A stretch of 64,000 bases of DNA from Rhodanobacter denitrificans (GCF_000230695.2 NC_020541.1:3906001-3970000), one strand, 5' to 3'. Shown: positions 38,775 through 49,477, numbered from the stretch's first letter. Numbers and translations: made by a program. The notes: generated from the sequence alone by a model not told the origin.

Positions 38775-40136
38775 ATGGAAGATGAACCTTCGCGTTACGA
38801 TGCGGCGCGCGCATGCCAAGTCGAGGACGCTGGCCCGCTAGCATGGCCGGACAGGGATTACACGTTGCTTCGACAGGTTTCTCGCGTGCGCGCTCACCCC
38901 GCTTCATGGCAGCTCTGGACCGCTTCGCTGCTGCTGGCAGTCATGCCGCTGTGTTTCGCCGTATCCGGGCGCTTCAAGAGCCTGCCGATGGCCCTGCTGT
39001 TCGTGACCGGCGTGGTCCTGCTGGCCACGCGGGCGGAGAGCCGGCAGGCCTGGCGACTGGCCTGGCCGGTCATCGCCGTCTGCATGCTGCGCCTGCTGTA
39101 TGACATCGGCAACTTCCTGAGCCACCGGCTCGACTGGTCCACCCTCGACCTGCCGGCGCAGACCCTGCTGTTCCTGGGCATCGCGGCCGTGTTCACGCTG
39201 CCGCTGAAGCAGCGCGTGATCGCGCTTGGCTTCAGCCTGACCGCCGTGCTGCTGGGTGCGGCGAGCCTGTACCAGCGCTACGCGCTGGGTGTCGACCGCC
39301 CCTACGGATTGAACGGCGGCGACTGGGCCGCGGTCGAGTTTGCGATGTACCTGCTGGTGCTGGTGCTGCTGGCGATGCTGCAGGCGTTGCGGCCGGACAC
39401 CCGGCGCGGCGACCGCTGGCTGCACGTCGCCGCCGTGGCGGTCGGCCTGTACGGCGCGGTGCTGACCCAGAGCCGCGGCCCGCTGCTGTCGTTCGCCCCG
39501 GTCTACCTGGGGCTGATGCTGTGGCATGCGATGCGTTCGCGGCACTGGCGCCGCGTGCTGGTGCTGTTCGCGGCAACCGTGCTCGGCATGCTGGCGGTCA
39601 CCGCCACGCTGCACCGGGAACTGGTCGAACGGCTGACCGATGTCCCGGCCGAGATCGCCAGTTACGACACCGGCGGCGACAGCAACGGCAGCGCCGTCGG
39701 CGAACGGCTGGAAATGTGGCGCACCGCATGGCAGGCCTTCAGCGAGCATCCGCTGGCCGGCATCGGCCTGGACCAGTTCGGCGTCTATGTGCGCGAACAG
39801 GCCGCTGCGGGCAATGCCAGCCCGCTGATCGCCAAGTATGTGCACCCGCACAGCGAATACCTCGAATCGATGGTAGCCGGCGGCCTGCCCGCGCTGCTGG
39901 TGCTGCTGCTGTTCCTCGCCGTGCCGCTGGGCTTTTTTGCCCGCCAGCTCGGCCATCCGCGGGAGCCGGTCGCCGCGGCGGCGGCGGCCGGGGTGATGGT
40001 GATCGGCATGTACGCCCTGTGTGCGTTCGGCGACAACGTGTTCTATCGGGCCATGCCGCAATCGCTCTATCTGTTCCTCGTGCTGGGCCTGGCCGTCGGC
40101 ATCGGCCGTCTGCAGCGCAACGCTCCATCCTGCTGA
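38775..40136 (+). CDS. O-antigen ligase / polymerase family membrane protein
   Basis: 453 residues with ten or more hydrophobic segments. The Wzy_C/WaaL block is recognisable: VLTQSRGPLLSFAPVYLGLML, a large periplasmic loop, and GIGLDQFGVYVREQAA ... YVHPHSEYLESMVAGGLPAL. Such proteins ligate O-antigen to lipid A-core or polymerise it. GGAA lies before the ATG at 38775. It starts 46 bases after the GT83 gene and is followed after 8 bases by a glycosyltransferase, so the three look like one unit. Confidence 0.85.
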   Translation: MEDEPSRYDAARACQVEDAGPLAWPDRDYTLLRQVSRVRAHPASWQLWTASLLLAVMPLCFAVSGRFKSLPMALLFVTGVVLLATRAESRQAWRLAWPVIAVCMLRLLYDIGNFLSHRLDWSTLDLPAQTLLFLGIAAVFTLPLKQRVIALGFSLTAVLLGAASLYQRYALGVDRPYGLNGGDWAAVEFAMYLLVLVLLAMLQALRPDTRRGDRWLHVAAVAVGLYGAVLTQSRGPLLSFAPVYLGLMLWHAMRSRHWRRVLVLFAATVLGMLAVTATLHRELVERLTDVPAEIASYDTGGDSNGSAVGERLEMWRTAWQAFSEHPLAGIGLDQFGVYVREQAAAGNASPLIAKYVHPHSEYLESMVAGGLPALLVLLLFLAVPLGFFARQLGHPREPVAAAAAAGVMVIGMYALCAFGDNVFYRAMPQSLYLFLVLGLAVGIGRLQRNAPSC

Positions 40137-40144
40137 CGCCTGCC

Positions 40145-41146
40145 ATGGCCCGCATCAATCTGCTTGCATGGGACAACCAGCGCGGTCTCAGCCACGACAT
40201 CCGGCTGCTGTCCGCGGCCCTGGTCGCGCTCGGTCATCAGGTCCAGGTGACCCGGCTCGGCCCGCACCGGCACGATGGCCGCCGCAAGGTATGGCTGGCG
40301 CATGCGCGCATGTGGTGGCAACGGCTGCGCCACGCCGACCGGCACGCCACGCTGTACGACTTCAACATCGCACTGGAGCACGTGCGTCCGGACTGGTTCG
40401 GGCTGGCGCGGCGGAACCTGCTGGTGCCAAACCCGGAATGGCTGTCGCCACGCAGCCAGCGCTACCTGGCTCGCCACGACGCGATCCTGTGCAAGACCCG
40501 GCATGCGGTCGGGCTGTTCGCCGCCCGCGGCTGCCGCGCGCTGTACATCGGCTTTCGCAGCACCGACTGCCTGCAGCCGGAAATTCCGCGGCAGCCGACC
40601 TTCCTGCACCTGGCCGGCGCCAGCCGCATGAAGGGCACGCAGCGGCTGCTGGCGCTGTGGCAGCGGCACCCGGAATGGCCGAAGCTGCTGGTGCTGCAGT
40701 CGCCGCGCACCGCCACCCCGCTGACTGCGCCGGTGCCGGCCAACATCGAACACCGGATCGGCTATCCGGGCGACGTGCGCGAGATCCGCCGGCTGCAGAA
40801 CGCGCACCTGTTCCACCTGTGCCTGTCGGAGACCGAGGGCTGGGGTCACTACCTGGTCGAGGCGATGAGTTGCGGCGCGGTGGTAGTCAGCTGCGACGCA
40901 CCGCCGATGAACGAGCTGGTCACCCCGGCACGCGGCGTCCTGGTCGGCGCCAGCGACGCCGGGCCGTTCAACCTGAGCACGCTGCATCGCTTCGACGAGG
41001 CGGCGCTGGAAGCGGCCATCGAACGCCTGCTGGCGATGCCCGGGCACGAACGCGCGGCGCTGGGTGTCCAGGCGCGGGCCTGGTTCGAGTCGAACGAAGC
41101 GAGCTTCGCCGCGCGGCTGGATGCCGCCTTGCGTCAGCTCGGCTGA
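40145..41146 (+). CDS. GT4-like glycosyltransferase
   Basis: 333 residues, GT-B-like. The donor-site block is CLSETEGWGHYLVEAMSCGAVVV followed by APPMNELV; the N-terminal half holds MARINLLAWDNQRGLSHDIRLL. It transfers a sugar during LPS core or O-antigen synthesis; donor unknown. It ends in a 13-base tail-to-tail overlap with the minus-strand GT2 gene. Confidence 0.78.
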   Translation: MARINLLAWDNQRGLSHDIRLLSAALVALGHQVQVTRLGPHRHDGRRKVWLAHARMWWQRLRHADRHATLYDFNIALEHVRPDWFGLARRNLLVPNPEWLSPRSQRYLARHDAILCKTRHAVGLFAARGCRALYIGFRSTDCLQPEIPRQPTFLHLAGASRMKGTQRLLALWQRHPEWPKLLVLQSPRTATPLTAPVPANIEHRIGYPGDVREIRRLQNAHLFHLCLSETEGWGHYLVEAMSCGAVVVSCDAPPMNELVTPARGVLVGASDAGPFNLSTLHRFDEAALEAAIERLLAMPGHERAALGVQARAWFESNEASFAARLDAALRQLG

Positions 41147-41970
41147 GCGGCGAGCGCGCGCAGGTCCGGCGGCGGATCGGCGAACTCGCCCAGGTGCTGC
41201 TCGACGCCGCGCTCGCAACGCAGCAGCCGGTACGTCCGCGTTTCGTCCACGATGCGGTCGTTCGGATTGTCGACGACGTGCTTGCGGGTGGGATGGTACA
41301 GGTGCGTCGCCAGCGCGCTGAAGCGCAGCTCGCGCCGGAGCAGGCCCGCATGGAAGGCGCGCAGGGCCAACTCGGTATCCTCGCGGCCCCAACCGGTCAT
41401 CGCCTCGTTGAAGCCGTTCAGGCGCAGCAGGTCGTCGCGCCAGAACGCCATGTTGCAGCTCTTGATGCCGCGTTGCTTGGTGCCGGGCCGGGCATACCAG
41501 CGCGCCAGCCACGGCAGGCGCAGGGTGTGCCGGCGCCGCTCGATGCCGCGGCCGAAGAAGCCCGGCAGCGCCACGCCCTCCAGCAGGCGGCGGGTCAGCG
41601 CGGCGTCGGTCAGCACGCGCGAGCCCTGCACGAAGCAGCCGCGGCGCGCGAACGCGCGATGGTCGGCGACGAAGTGCGGCTCGGCGACCATGTCGCCGTC
41701 GAGCAGGATCACGTAGTCGCCCTGCGCGGCGGCGATCGCGCGGTTGCGCGCGCGGCTCATCCGCGCGCCATCGTCCGGCTGCCACAGGTGCACCAGGCGC
41801 ACCGGGTAGTCCGCGGCGATGCGCTCCAGCAGTTCGCGCGTGGCCGGCTGCGAGCCGTCGTCGGTGACGATCACCTCGTGCGGCAGCTCGCTCTGCGCGG
41901 CCAGCGCACGCAGCACCCGCGCCAGCGCGGCGGGCCAGTTGTAGGTGATCACGGCGACGCTGATGCGCAC
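41134..41970 (-). CDS. GT2 family glycosyltransferase (with galactosyltransferase-7-like C-terminal region)
   Basis: 278 residues. The GT-A motifs are ISVAVITYNWPAAL, VTDDGSQPATRELL and the DXD-type LLDGDMVAEPHF. The C-terminal part NMAFWRDDLLRLNGFNEAMTGWGREDTELALR is the acceptor/donor block seen in chondroitin-polymerase-type GT2 enzymes. I prefer the GTG at 41970 (VRISVAVITYNW). Its stop overlaps the facing GT4-like gene by 13 bases. It is downstream of the uxs-GT2 pair on the same strand, 10 bases apart. Confidence 0.8.
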   Translation of the reverse strand: MRISVAVITYNWPAALARVLRALAAQSELPHEVIVTDDGSQPATRELLERIAADYPVRLVHLWQPDDGARMSRARNRAIAAAQGDYVILLDGDMVAEPHFVADHRAFARRGCFVQGSRVLTDAALTRRLLEGVALPGFFGRGIERRRHTLRLPWLARWYARPGTKQRGIKSCNMAFWRDDLLRLNGFNEAMTGWGREDTELALRAFHAGLLRRELRFSALATHLYHPTRKHVVDNPNDRIVDETRTYRLLRCERGVEQHLGEFADPPPDLRALAAQPS

Positions 41971-41980
41971 GGCGGCGGGC

Positions 41981-42903
41981 TCAGTCCGTCGCCGGCACGT
42001 GCCGGCGTGGCCGGATGGCCGACCACAGGATCGACGCGGCACGCTGCTGGTTGCGCAGCCACGAGCCGTGGCGCAGGCGCGCCAGCTTCGCGTAGTGCCG
42101 GGCCTCGCGCCACGAGGGGTCGGGCTTGGTGCGGAACTCGTGCTTGACGCTCTCCAGGCAGCGCTCGTCCAGGCCGATGTTCCGGGCGTAGATCTCGATC
42201 AGGCAGCGCGAGCGGAACCGGTTGAGGTAGGTCGTGGCCGCCGTCTGCCGGCCCCACCAGCCGTTGTTGCCATGGATGCGGTAATGCACCGCGCCGGTGC
42301 GCAGGTAGTACTTGTGCGCGCCCAGCACGCTGGCGCCGAACACCAGGCAGTTGTCGGCGGACAGCCGCCAGGTCTGGCCCAGCTCCGCCGGCAGCTCCAG
42401 CGTGCGGCGCGCCCACAGCGCGCGCATCGACAACGCCGAGGTCGGCGCGCCGTACCAGTGCATCAGCACGTAGGTGCTGATCGCGGTGAAGCCGAGGTCG
42501 CGCGAACACGCGGCGTAACCCATCCAGCGCTGCTGGTCGCCGAACAGCTGCATGTCGGAGAACACGAAGTCGACATCGCGGCGGCTGTCGTAGAGTTCGC
42601 CCAGGCGCGCCAGGTAGTCCGGCTCCCAGCGGTCGTCAGCGTCGAGGAAGCAGACCACGTCGGCACGGGCCTGCGCCACGCCGCGCTGGAACGCGACCAG
42701 CTGGCCGCCATTCTCGCCGCACAGCAGGGTCACCCGCGGGTCGGCGCCGTAGCGTTCGCGCAGATACGCCGGCGTGCCGTCGGTGGAGCCGTCGTCGACC
42801 ACGATGACCTGCATCGGCGCGCGGCTCTGCGCCAGCGCGCTGTCGACCGCCGTGCCGACGAAGCCGCGATAGTTGTAGCTGGTGATGACGACCGCGAAGC
42901 TGG

Positions 42904-42907
<4 letters not shown>
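41981..42907 (-). CDS. GT2 family glycosyltransferase
   Basis: 308 residues. GT-A core: [49 protein letters not shown] (DXD type). The C-terminal part ([13 protein letters not shown]) is typical of family 2 sugar transferases in surface-polysaccharide clusters. Its ATG overlaps the uxs stop by four bases, so it is translationally coupled to UDP-xylose synthase and may use that donor. Confidence 0.84.
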
Positions 42908-43854
<947 letters not shown>

Positions 43855-44015
43855 GCGTTGCCGTGGGGTACCGTTGCGGTAAAGGGAGAGGTGACGCCGG
43901 ATCCGCTGCTGCCTGACAAATATTGTCATGGATTTCCGTGCAGGGGTGCGACCGGCTTCGCCCGACACGCAACCCGTTCAGTCCGTCGGCCCGCGGGCGC
44001 ATGCCGGGCTTCGGC

Positions 44016-44021
44016 TAGAAT
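44016..44021 (+). promoter_or_regulatory. TAGAAT -10-like element immediately before the WaaE-like gene
   Basis: GGCTAGAATCCGCCC ends at the ATG at 44028: only six bases lie between the element and the start codon. If it is a true -10, the transcript starts at or next to the ATG (leaderless). The string matches those at 10475 and 45925. Confidence 0.4.
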
Positions 44022-44027
44022 CCGCCC

Positions 44028-44843
44028 ATGCCCACGTTCCCGCTGACCCTTGCCGTGATCACCCGCAACGAGGCCGGCAGCATCGCGCGCTGCCTGGACA
44101 GCGTGCCGTTCGCGGCCGAGAAGCTGGTGGTCGACTCCGGCAGCGAGGACGACACGGTGGCGATCGCGCAGGCGCATGGCGCGCGCGTGGTGCACCAGGA
44201 CTGGCTGGGCTTCGGCGCGCAACGCAACTTCGCCACCACGCAGTGCGCGCACGACTGGATCCTGGTGCTGGACGCCGACGAATACCTCAGCCCGGCACTC
44301 GCCGCCGAGCTGCAGCAGCGCCTGCCGGCACTGATGGCCGGCGATGCGCCAGCGGCGTACCTGCGCCGGCGCACGATCTACATGGGGCGACCGATGCGCT
44401 GGTACCGCCCGTCGGTGGGCGAGAAGCTGGCGCGGCTGTACCACCGCGGCCGCGCGCGCTGGAGCGACGCGCGGGTGCACGAATCGCTGCGTTTCGACGG
44501 CGCCGCGCCGACCCTGCGCGCCCCGTTCGACCACGCCAACAACCCGACCCTGCCGCACAAGCAGCTGAAGGTGCTGCGCTACGCCGAGCTGAAATGCCGC
44601 GACTGGCTGGACAAGGGCAAGCCGGTGCGGATGTGGCAGGCACCGTTCGTCTACCTGCTGGCCTTCGTCAAGGACTACCTGTTCCGGCTGGCCTTCCTGG
44701 ACGGCTGGCGCGGCTTCCTGATCGCGCAGACCGCGGCCAGCTACGCGCTGTACAAGCGCATGCGGTACTACGAGATGGTCAGCCACCCGGAGTCGGTGGC
44801 AAGCGCCGCCGACCTGCTCCACCAACACGATATCGACCGCTGA
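44028..44843 (+). CDS. GT2 glycosyltransferase, WaaE/KdtX-like LPS core glucosyltransferase
   Basis: 271 residues. PLTLAVITRNEAGSIARCLDSV, VVDSGSEDDTVAIAQ, WILVLDADEYLSP and the C-terminal KPVRMWQAPFVYLLAFVKDYLFRLAFLDG-like block match LPS inner-core beta-glucosyltransferases (the WaaE/KdtX/LgtF group). No ribosome-binding site is visible; the -10-like element ends six bases before the ATG. The stop overlaps the next start (TGATG). Confidence 0.83.
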   Translation: MPTFPLTLAVITRNEAGSIARCLDSVPFAAEKLVVDSGSEDDTVAIAQAHGARVVHQDWLGFGAQRNFATTQCAHDWILVLDADEYLSPALAAELQQRLPALMAGDAPAAYLRRRTIYMGRPMRWYRPSVGEKLARLYHRGRARWSDARVHESLRFDGAAPTLRAPFDHANNPTLPHKQLKVLRYAELKCRDWLDKGKPVRMWQAPFVYLLAFVKDYLFRLAFLDGWRGFLIAQTAASYALYKRMRYYEMVSHPESVASAADLLHQHDIDR

Positions 44844-45886
44844 TGACCGACCCGAAGCCCGCTCCCAAGCACTACCTGCTGTACGGCTCCGAGCGCTACG
44901 CGCTGGCGATCCTGCGCCCGTTGCAGGAAGCCATACGCGCCCGCGGCGCCGAGGCCGCCTGGTTCTTCGACGGCCCCGGCGCGGAGGACATGGTCGCCGG
45001 CGAACGCCTGCTGACGGTCGAGGAAGTGCGCGCGTGGAAGCCGCTCGCGGTGATCACCTCGTCCAACGCGGTGCCGCACTTCTTCCCCGGGGTGAAGGTG
45101 GAGACCTTCCACGGCTTCGACGCCGGCAAGCCGCGGCACATCTACGTGCGCGGCTTCTTCGACCTGTACTGCACCACCGGCCCGCGCGACACCGCGCAGT
45201 TCCAGGCGATCGCCGACAGGGTCGGCCACTTCAGCGTGACCGAGACCGGTTTCCCCAAGCTCGACCCGTTCATGCAGGAGATCAGCGGCCCGCTGCCGCC
45301 GGTGCGCCAGCCGCCGGTGATCCTGTACCACTCCACCTTCTCGCCGTCGTGGAGCGCGGCCGAAACGCTGTACGAGGAAGTGAAGCGGCTGTCGCGCGAC
45401 AGCCGCTGGCGCTGGATCGTCACCTTCCATCCGAAGATGAACCCGGAGACCACCGCGAAGTTCAAGGCGCTGCAGAACGAGTACCTCAGCTTCGCCGAGA
45501 ACGACAACATTCTGGAGCTGTTCCCGCAGGTCGACCTGATGTGCTCGGACACCTCCTCGGCGCTCAACGAGTTCCTGCTCACCGGCAAGCCGGTGGTGAC
45601 ATTCAAGAACCGCCGGCCCGGCCCGCAGCTGATCGACATCGACGATCCGGCGCAGTTCGAGAGCGCGATCGGGCGCGCGCTGGCGCGGCCGCCGGAACTG
45701 CTGCAGGCGATCCGCGAGTACGCCGACGCGATCCACCCCTACCGCGACGGCCGCTCCAGCGAACGCGTGCTGGAGGCGATCGACGCCTTCGTCGCCCGCG
45801 GCGCGAAGAATCGCCGGCGCAAGCCGTTGAACCTGTGGCGCAAACTGAAGATCCGCCGGCGCATCGGCTACTGGGGCCCGGCCTGA
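44843..45886 (+). CDS. CDP-glycerol glycerophosphotransferase-like protein
   Basis: 347 residues of the Glyphos_transf fold: MVAGERLLTVEEV, VETFHGFDAGKPRHIYVRG, ILYHSTFSPSWSA and the C-terminal DLMCSDTSSALNEFLLTGKPVV, which is the donor-binding block of teichoic-acid-type glycerophosphate transferases. In Gram-negatives such proteins add phospho-glycerol or other polyol phosphates to LPS or capsule. It is coupled to the preceding gene (one-base overlap). The true donor is unknown. Confidence 0.75.
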   Translation: MTDPKPAPKHYLLYGSERYALAILRPLQEAIRARGAEAAWFFDGPGAEDMVAGERLLTVEEVRAWKPLAVITSSNAVPHFFPGVKVETFHGFDAGKPRHIYVRGFFDLYCTTGPRDTAQFQAIADRVGHFSVTETGFPKLDPFMQEISGPLPPVRQPPVILYHSTFSPSWSAAETLYEEVKRLSRDSRWRWIVTFHPKMNPETTAKFKALQNEYLSFAENDNILELFPQVDLMCSDTSSALNEFLLTGKPVVTFKNRRPGPQLIDIDDPAQFESAIGRALARPPELLQAIREYADAIHPYRDGRSSERVLEAIDAFVARGAKNRRRKPLNLWRKLKIRRRIGYWGPA

Positions 45887-45924
45887 TCGTGCGGCCGGTC
45901 GCCTTGCGCACGCATCGCGCAGGC

Positions 45925-45930
45925 TAGAAT
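45925..45930 (+). promoter_or_regulatory. TAGAAT -10-like element before the second GT83 gene
   Basis: GGCTAGAATCCCCAC is 27 bases before the GTG at 45958, at a normal -10 distance, with a CGAAGAG ribosome-binding site in between. Confidence 0.45.
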
Positions 45931-45957
45931 CCCCACTGGCCTCCGAAGAGTCTGCCC

Positions 45958-47685
45958 GTGCCATCCAGCTCCTACCGTCGTTTCGAACACCTGCGCGCCA
46001 CCTGGCCCTGGCTGCCGTTGTGGACTGTCGTGGCCTTGCTGGCGATCTTCTCGCACGGGCCGATGCCGCTGTATTCCACCCGCACCCTGGCGGTGGCCTG
46101 GGAGATGTGGAACCAGGGTCACTGGCTGGTGCCGCACATCAACGGCCAGCCATACAGCGAGAAGGCGCCGCTGCTGTTCTGGCTGATCCACGCCGGCTGG
46201 TTCGCGTTCGGCGTCAGCGACGCGTGGCCGCGCGTGCTCGAGGTGCTGGTAGGCGGCGCGCAGCTGGTGCTGGCCTCGCTGCTGGCGAGGCGCCTGTTCC
46301 CGGACCGGCCGTGGATGGCCAAGGCGACGCCGTGGATGCTGCTGGCGTTCGGCTACGCGTTCCTGTTCGGCCTGCAGATCATGTACGACGTGCTGCTGGC
46401 CACGTGGGCGCTGGCCGCGCTGCTGTGCCTGACGCCGAGGATGCAGCGGGCCGAGCCGCGCTGGCTGCTGTTCGGCGTGTGCGTGGGCCTGGGGCTGCTG
46501 ACCAAGGGGCCGGTGATGCTGCTGCACGTGGCCTTCCCCTGGCTGCTCGGCCCGTTGTGGAACGACTGGGCCGACCGCCACCGCGCGCGCTGGTACGGCC
46601 GCGGCGCGCTGGCGCTGCTGCTCGGCGGCGCGATGCTGCTGGCGTGGGCGCTGCCGGCTGGGCTCTCCGGCGGCGAGGCGTACCGGCAACGCCTGTTCTT
46701 CACCCAGACCGCCGGCCGCGTGGTCGACAAGCTGGCCGCCGGCAAGGACCTGCAGAACCACGCCGAGCCGTTCTGGTTCTACCTGCTGTGGCTGCCGCTG
46801 ATGCTGTTCCCGTTCAGCGGCTGGCCGCGCATCTGGGTGGCCGTGGCCGGCTTGCGCCGGCCGCTGGAACCCGGCCTGCGTTTCGCGCTGTGCTGGCTGC
46901 TGCCCACCTTCGTGGTGTTCTCGCTGATCAGCGGCAAGCAGCTGTACTACCCGCTGCCGGAACTCGCCGGCGCCGCACTGCTGATGGCCGGCGCGATCGC
47001 CGTGCTGCGCGAACGCCGGCCGCACCTGGCCGACAACGGCTGGCTCGGCACCTGGCCGCTGGGCGTGGGCGGCATCGCGTTCGCCGTGGCGCTGTTCATG
47101 CTGCCGCTGCTGGTGGCGAGCAACCGCCTGCACGGCGAGTGGGTCGATTCGGCGGCGCCGTACAGCCGCTACTTCAGCGTGGTGTTCCTGTTGCTCGGCG
47201 GCCTGCTGCTGCTGCGCGGCCGCGGCGAGCTGCGCCGGCTGGCGGTGGCCGGGCTGATCGGTGTACTCGCGCTCAACGCGCTGTTCACGCTGACCTTGTG
47301 GTCGCGTTACGACCTGCGCCCGATCGCCCACCTGCTCGGCGCCGCCGAGCAGGCCGGCCACCCGCTCGCCTACACCGGCAACTACGAAGGCCAGTTCCAT
47401 TTCGAGGGGCGGCTGACCCGGCCGATCAGCGAACTGTTCGGTGACCAGGCCATCCAGGATTTCGCCCGCGCCCACCCGGACGGCGTGATCGTGCTGCACG
47501 TGCACCGGCCGGACGCGAACGACCTGCGCTACGCCCTGCTGGCGCAGCCGTTCCGCTCCTCCTGGCTGGTGGCCTGGCCCGCCGTCTCGCTGGCCGACCT
47601 GCGCAGCGGCCACACCCCGCCCGAACCCGCGCAGCCGACCCGGGTCTACCCGGCCGACGACTGGCGCTACCGCACCCAGCCATGA
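45958..47685 (+). CDS. Second GT83/ArnT-like membrane glycosyltransferase
   Basis: 575-residue polytopic GT-C protein paralogous to the one at 37007. The first loop here reads GPMPLYSTRTLAVAWEMWNQG and YSEKAPLLFWLIHAGW, so the catalytic acidic DEPR motif of the first copy is changed to STRT; Glu remains in the WEMW segment. Around eleven hydrophobic segments precede a soluble tail. GTG start with CGAAGAG upstream. The substrate is unknown. Overlaps the TPR gene by four bases. Confidence 0.76.
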   Translation: MPSSSYRRFEHLRATWPWLPLWTVVALLAIFSHGPMPLYSTRTLAVAWEMWNQGHWLVPHINGQPYSEKAPLLFWLIHAGWFAFGVSDAWPRVLEVLVGGAQLVLASLLARRLFPDRPWMAKATPWMLLAFGYAFLFGLQIMYDVLLATWALAALLCLTPRMQRAEPRWLLFGVCVGLGLLTKGPVMLLHVAFPWLLGPLWNDWADRHRARWYGRGALALLLGGAMLLAWALPAGLSGGEAYRQRLFFTQTAGRVVDKLAAGKDLQNHAEPFWFYLLWLPLMLFPFSGWPRIWVAVAGLRRPLEPGLRFALCWLLPTFVVFSLISGKQLYYPLPELAGAALLMAGAIAVLRERRPHLADNGWLGTWPLGVGGIAFAVALFMLPLLVASNRLHGEWVDSAAPYSRYFSVVFLLLGGLLLLRGRGELRRLAVAGLIGVLALNALFTLTLWSRYDLRPIAHLLGAAEQAGHPLAYTGNYEGQFHFEGRLTRPISELFGDQAIQDFARAHPDGVIVLHVHRPDANDLRYALLAQPFRSSWLVAWPAVSLADLRSGHTPPEPAQPTRVYPADDWRYRTQP

Positions 47686-48002
47686 GCGCGAAGCTGATCG
47701 CCAGCCTGCGCCAACAGTGCGGCGGCCCACGCGACGGCGCGCTGCTGCGTTTCTCGCTGGGCAGCGCGCTGCTGGCCGAAGGCGATGCCGGCGCAGCGGT
47801 CGACGAACTGCGTCGTGCCGTCGGCTTCGACCCGGCCTATTCGGCGGCGTGGAAACTGCTCGGCAAGGCCTGCCTTGCCCACGGCGACGCAGCGGCCGCC
47901 GCCGCGGCCTGGCGCAGCGGCATCGCCGCCGCCGCGCAGCGCGGCGACAAGCAGGCCGAGAAGGAAATGGGCGTGTTCCTGCGCCGGCTGGAGAAGCCGT
48001 AG
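47682..48002 (+). CDS. Small TPR-like protein
   Basis: 106 residues with about two TPR-like helix pairs (LRFSLGSALLAEGDAGAAVDEL; AAWKLLGKACLAHGDAAAAAAAW). Cytoplasmic, no signal. It overlaps the GT83 gene by 4 bases (ATGA) and may be a partner in envelope assembly, but no specific role can be assigned. Confidence 0.72.
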   Translation: MSAKLIASLRQQCGGPRDGALLRFSLGSALLAEGDAGAAVDELRRAVGFDPAYSAAWKLLGKACLAHGDAAAAAAAWRSGIAAAAQRGDKQAEKEMGVFLRRLEKP

Positions 48003-48053
48003 ACGGGCACCGCGGCAGGCGCGCCCTGCGCGGTTGCAGGTTCGCGCCGCCGA

Positions 48054-48914
48054 CTACCGCTGCTTCGGCGCAAAAGCCTGCTGCAGCAGCGCCTGGTCGA
48101 AACCGACGCTGGCCTCGCCCGCTTCCGCGTAACGGTACAGCGCGGCCGAGTAGATGCCCTGCAGCGACGCCTGGACCAGCCCGAGCAGGGTCAGCCCCAG
48201 CACCACCACGGCCACCGCCAGCACGATCGCCACGGCCGACTGTGACACCACCGCCGCGCCGAGCAGCACCGCACCAAGCAGCACCGCCAGCAGCATCAGC
48301 AGGCCGAACACCACGCCGATGCCGCCGTTGCCGATCAGGTTCTCGCCCCAGCTGCGCTTGAGCAATTCCACGCTGCGCTTCACCGCATCGACCGGACCCG
48401 TGCCCTCGCTGGCCAGCACCGGCACCACCAGGAAAGTGGCCACGGTCCAGGCCAGGCCGATGAAGCCGACCACCAGCCGGCCGATCAGGCCCAGCCGCTC
48501 CTGGATCATCCGCAGCAGCAGGCCGACGGTGGCGGCGATCAGCGCGTAGCCGAGGATCTGCGGCAGCCGTGTGCGCGCCAGCGCGAAGCCGGCGCTCACG
48601 CTGGCCGGCTCGCCGCGCAGGTGCATCAGCGCCACGCCGGTCAGCGCGGTCTGGAAAAAGATGATCACGAAGTACTGCACCAGGTAGAAGCCGAACATCA
48701 GCAGATACGCGCCTGCCGACATGCCCTGCTCGAACGGCTGCCCGGCGTGTTCGTTGCCGATCACCAGCAGCCCGACCGGGATCAGGAAACTGGCCGCCAC
48801 CAGCAGCGTGCACAACCCCGACAGCAACGGAAACACCAGCAACGACTTGTCCGAACGCAATACCGCCGCGCTCGCCTTCAGCAACGCCCAACTGCGTGCA
48901 AATTTACCGGCCAT
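48054..48914 (-). CDS. Polytopic membrane protein (DUF6159-like)
   Basis: 286 residues with about six hydrophobic segments in hairpin pairs (LLVFPLLSGLCTLLVAASFLI; YLLMFGFYLVQYFVIIFFQ; VAIVLAVAVVVLGLTLLGLV). The pattern SWALLKASAAVLRSDKSLLVFP resembles the DUF6159 family. No function is known. It is convergent with the TPR gene and upstream of nothing obvious; it starts 74 bases beyond the folK stop. Confidence 0.65.
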   Translation of the reverse strand: MAGKFARSWALLKASAAVLRSDKSLLVFPLLSGLCTLLVAASFLIPVGLLVIGNEHAGQPFEQGMSAGAYLLMFGFYLVQYFVIIFFQTALTGVALMHLRGEPASVSAGFALARTRLPQILGYALIAATVGLLLRMIQERLGLIGRLVVGFIGLAWTVATFLVVPVLASEGTGPVDAVKRSVELLKRSWGENLIGNGGIGVVFGLLMLLAVLLGAVLLGAAVVSQSAVAIVLAVAVVVLGLTLLGLVQASLQGIYSAALYRYAEAGEASVGFDQALLQQAFAPKQR

Positions 48915-48988
48915 GCGTGTCTCCCCTTCATCCGTGGATCGTGAGCGGCCTTTCTAGCACCCGCCGCACGTGCGCGACAGTGCGCCGC

Positions 48989-49477
48989 TCAATCCGCCAG
49001 TGGCTCGACCTGCAGCGGCTCGCTGGCGGCCGGGAACGCCGCCCACAGCTCGGCCATGCTCCGCCCGCTGACCGGGTGCCGCAACGCCGGCGCGATGTCC
49101 GCGATCGGCCGCAGCACGAACGCATACCGCAATTCCTTGCGCGGAATCTGCAGGTGGCCCGGGCCATCGAGCACCAGCGCGTCGTAGAACACGATGTCGA
49201 CGTCCAGCGTGCGGTCCGCATAGCGCGGCACGTCGCGGCGGCGGCCGTGGCGGTCTTCCAGCGCGTGCAGCCAGTCGTTCAACGCTTCCGGTGGAAGATC
49301 GGTATCCAGCCCCACCGCCAGGTTGATGAAATCCGCCCCATCGAAACCCACCGACTTGCTGCGATACGCCGGCGACACCGTGAGCTCGCCGAAACGCTCG
49401 CGCAACTCCCTGACGGCCGCAGGCAGGTACTGCTGCGGGTCGAGGTTGGAACCCAGGCTCAGGTAGACCCGTGCCAT
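48989..49477 (-). CDS. folK: 2-amino-4-hydroxy-6-hydroxymethyldihydropteridine pyrophosphokinase
   Basis: Pyrophosphorylates hydroxymethyldihydropterin in folate synthesis. 162 residues. Motifs YLSLGSNLDPQQYL at the start and RYADRTLDVDIVFYD (the Mg/ATP RxxDxDxD block) are present. The ATG overlaps the folB stop by one base (TGATG), so folB-folK are coupled, matching consecutive pathway steps. Confidence 0.94.
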   Translation of the reverse strand: MARVYLSLGSNLDPQQYLPAAVRELRERFGELTVSPAYRSKSVGFDGADFINLAVGLDTDLPPEALNDWLHALEDRHGRRRDVPRYADRTLDVDIVFYDALVLDGPGHLQIPRKELRYAFVLRPIADIAPALRHPVSGRSMAELWAAFPAASEPLQVEPLAD

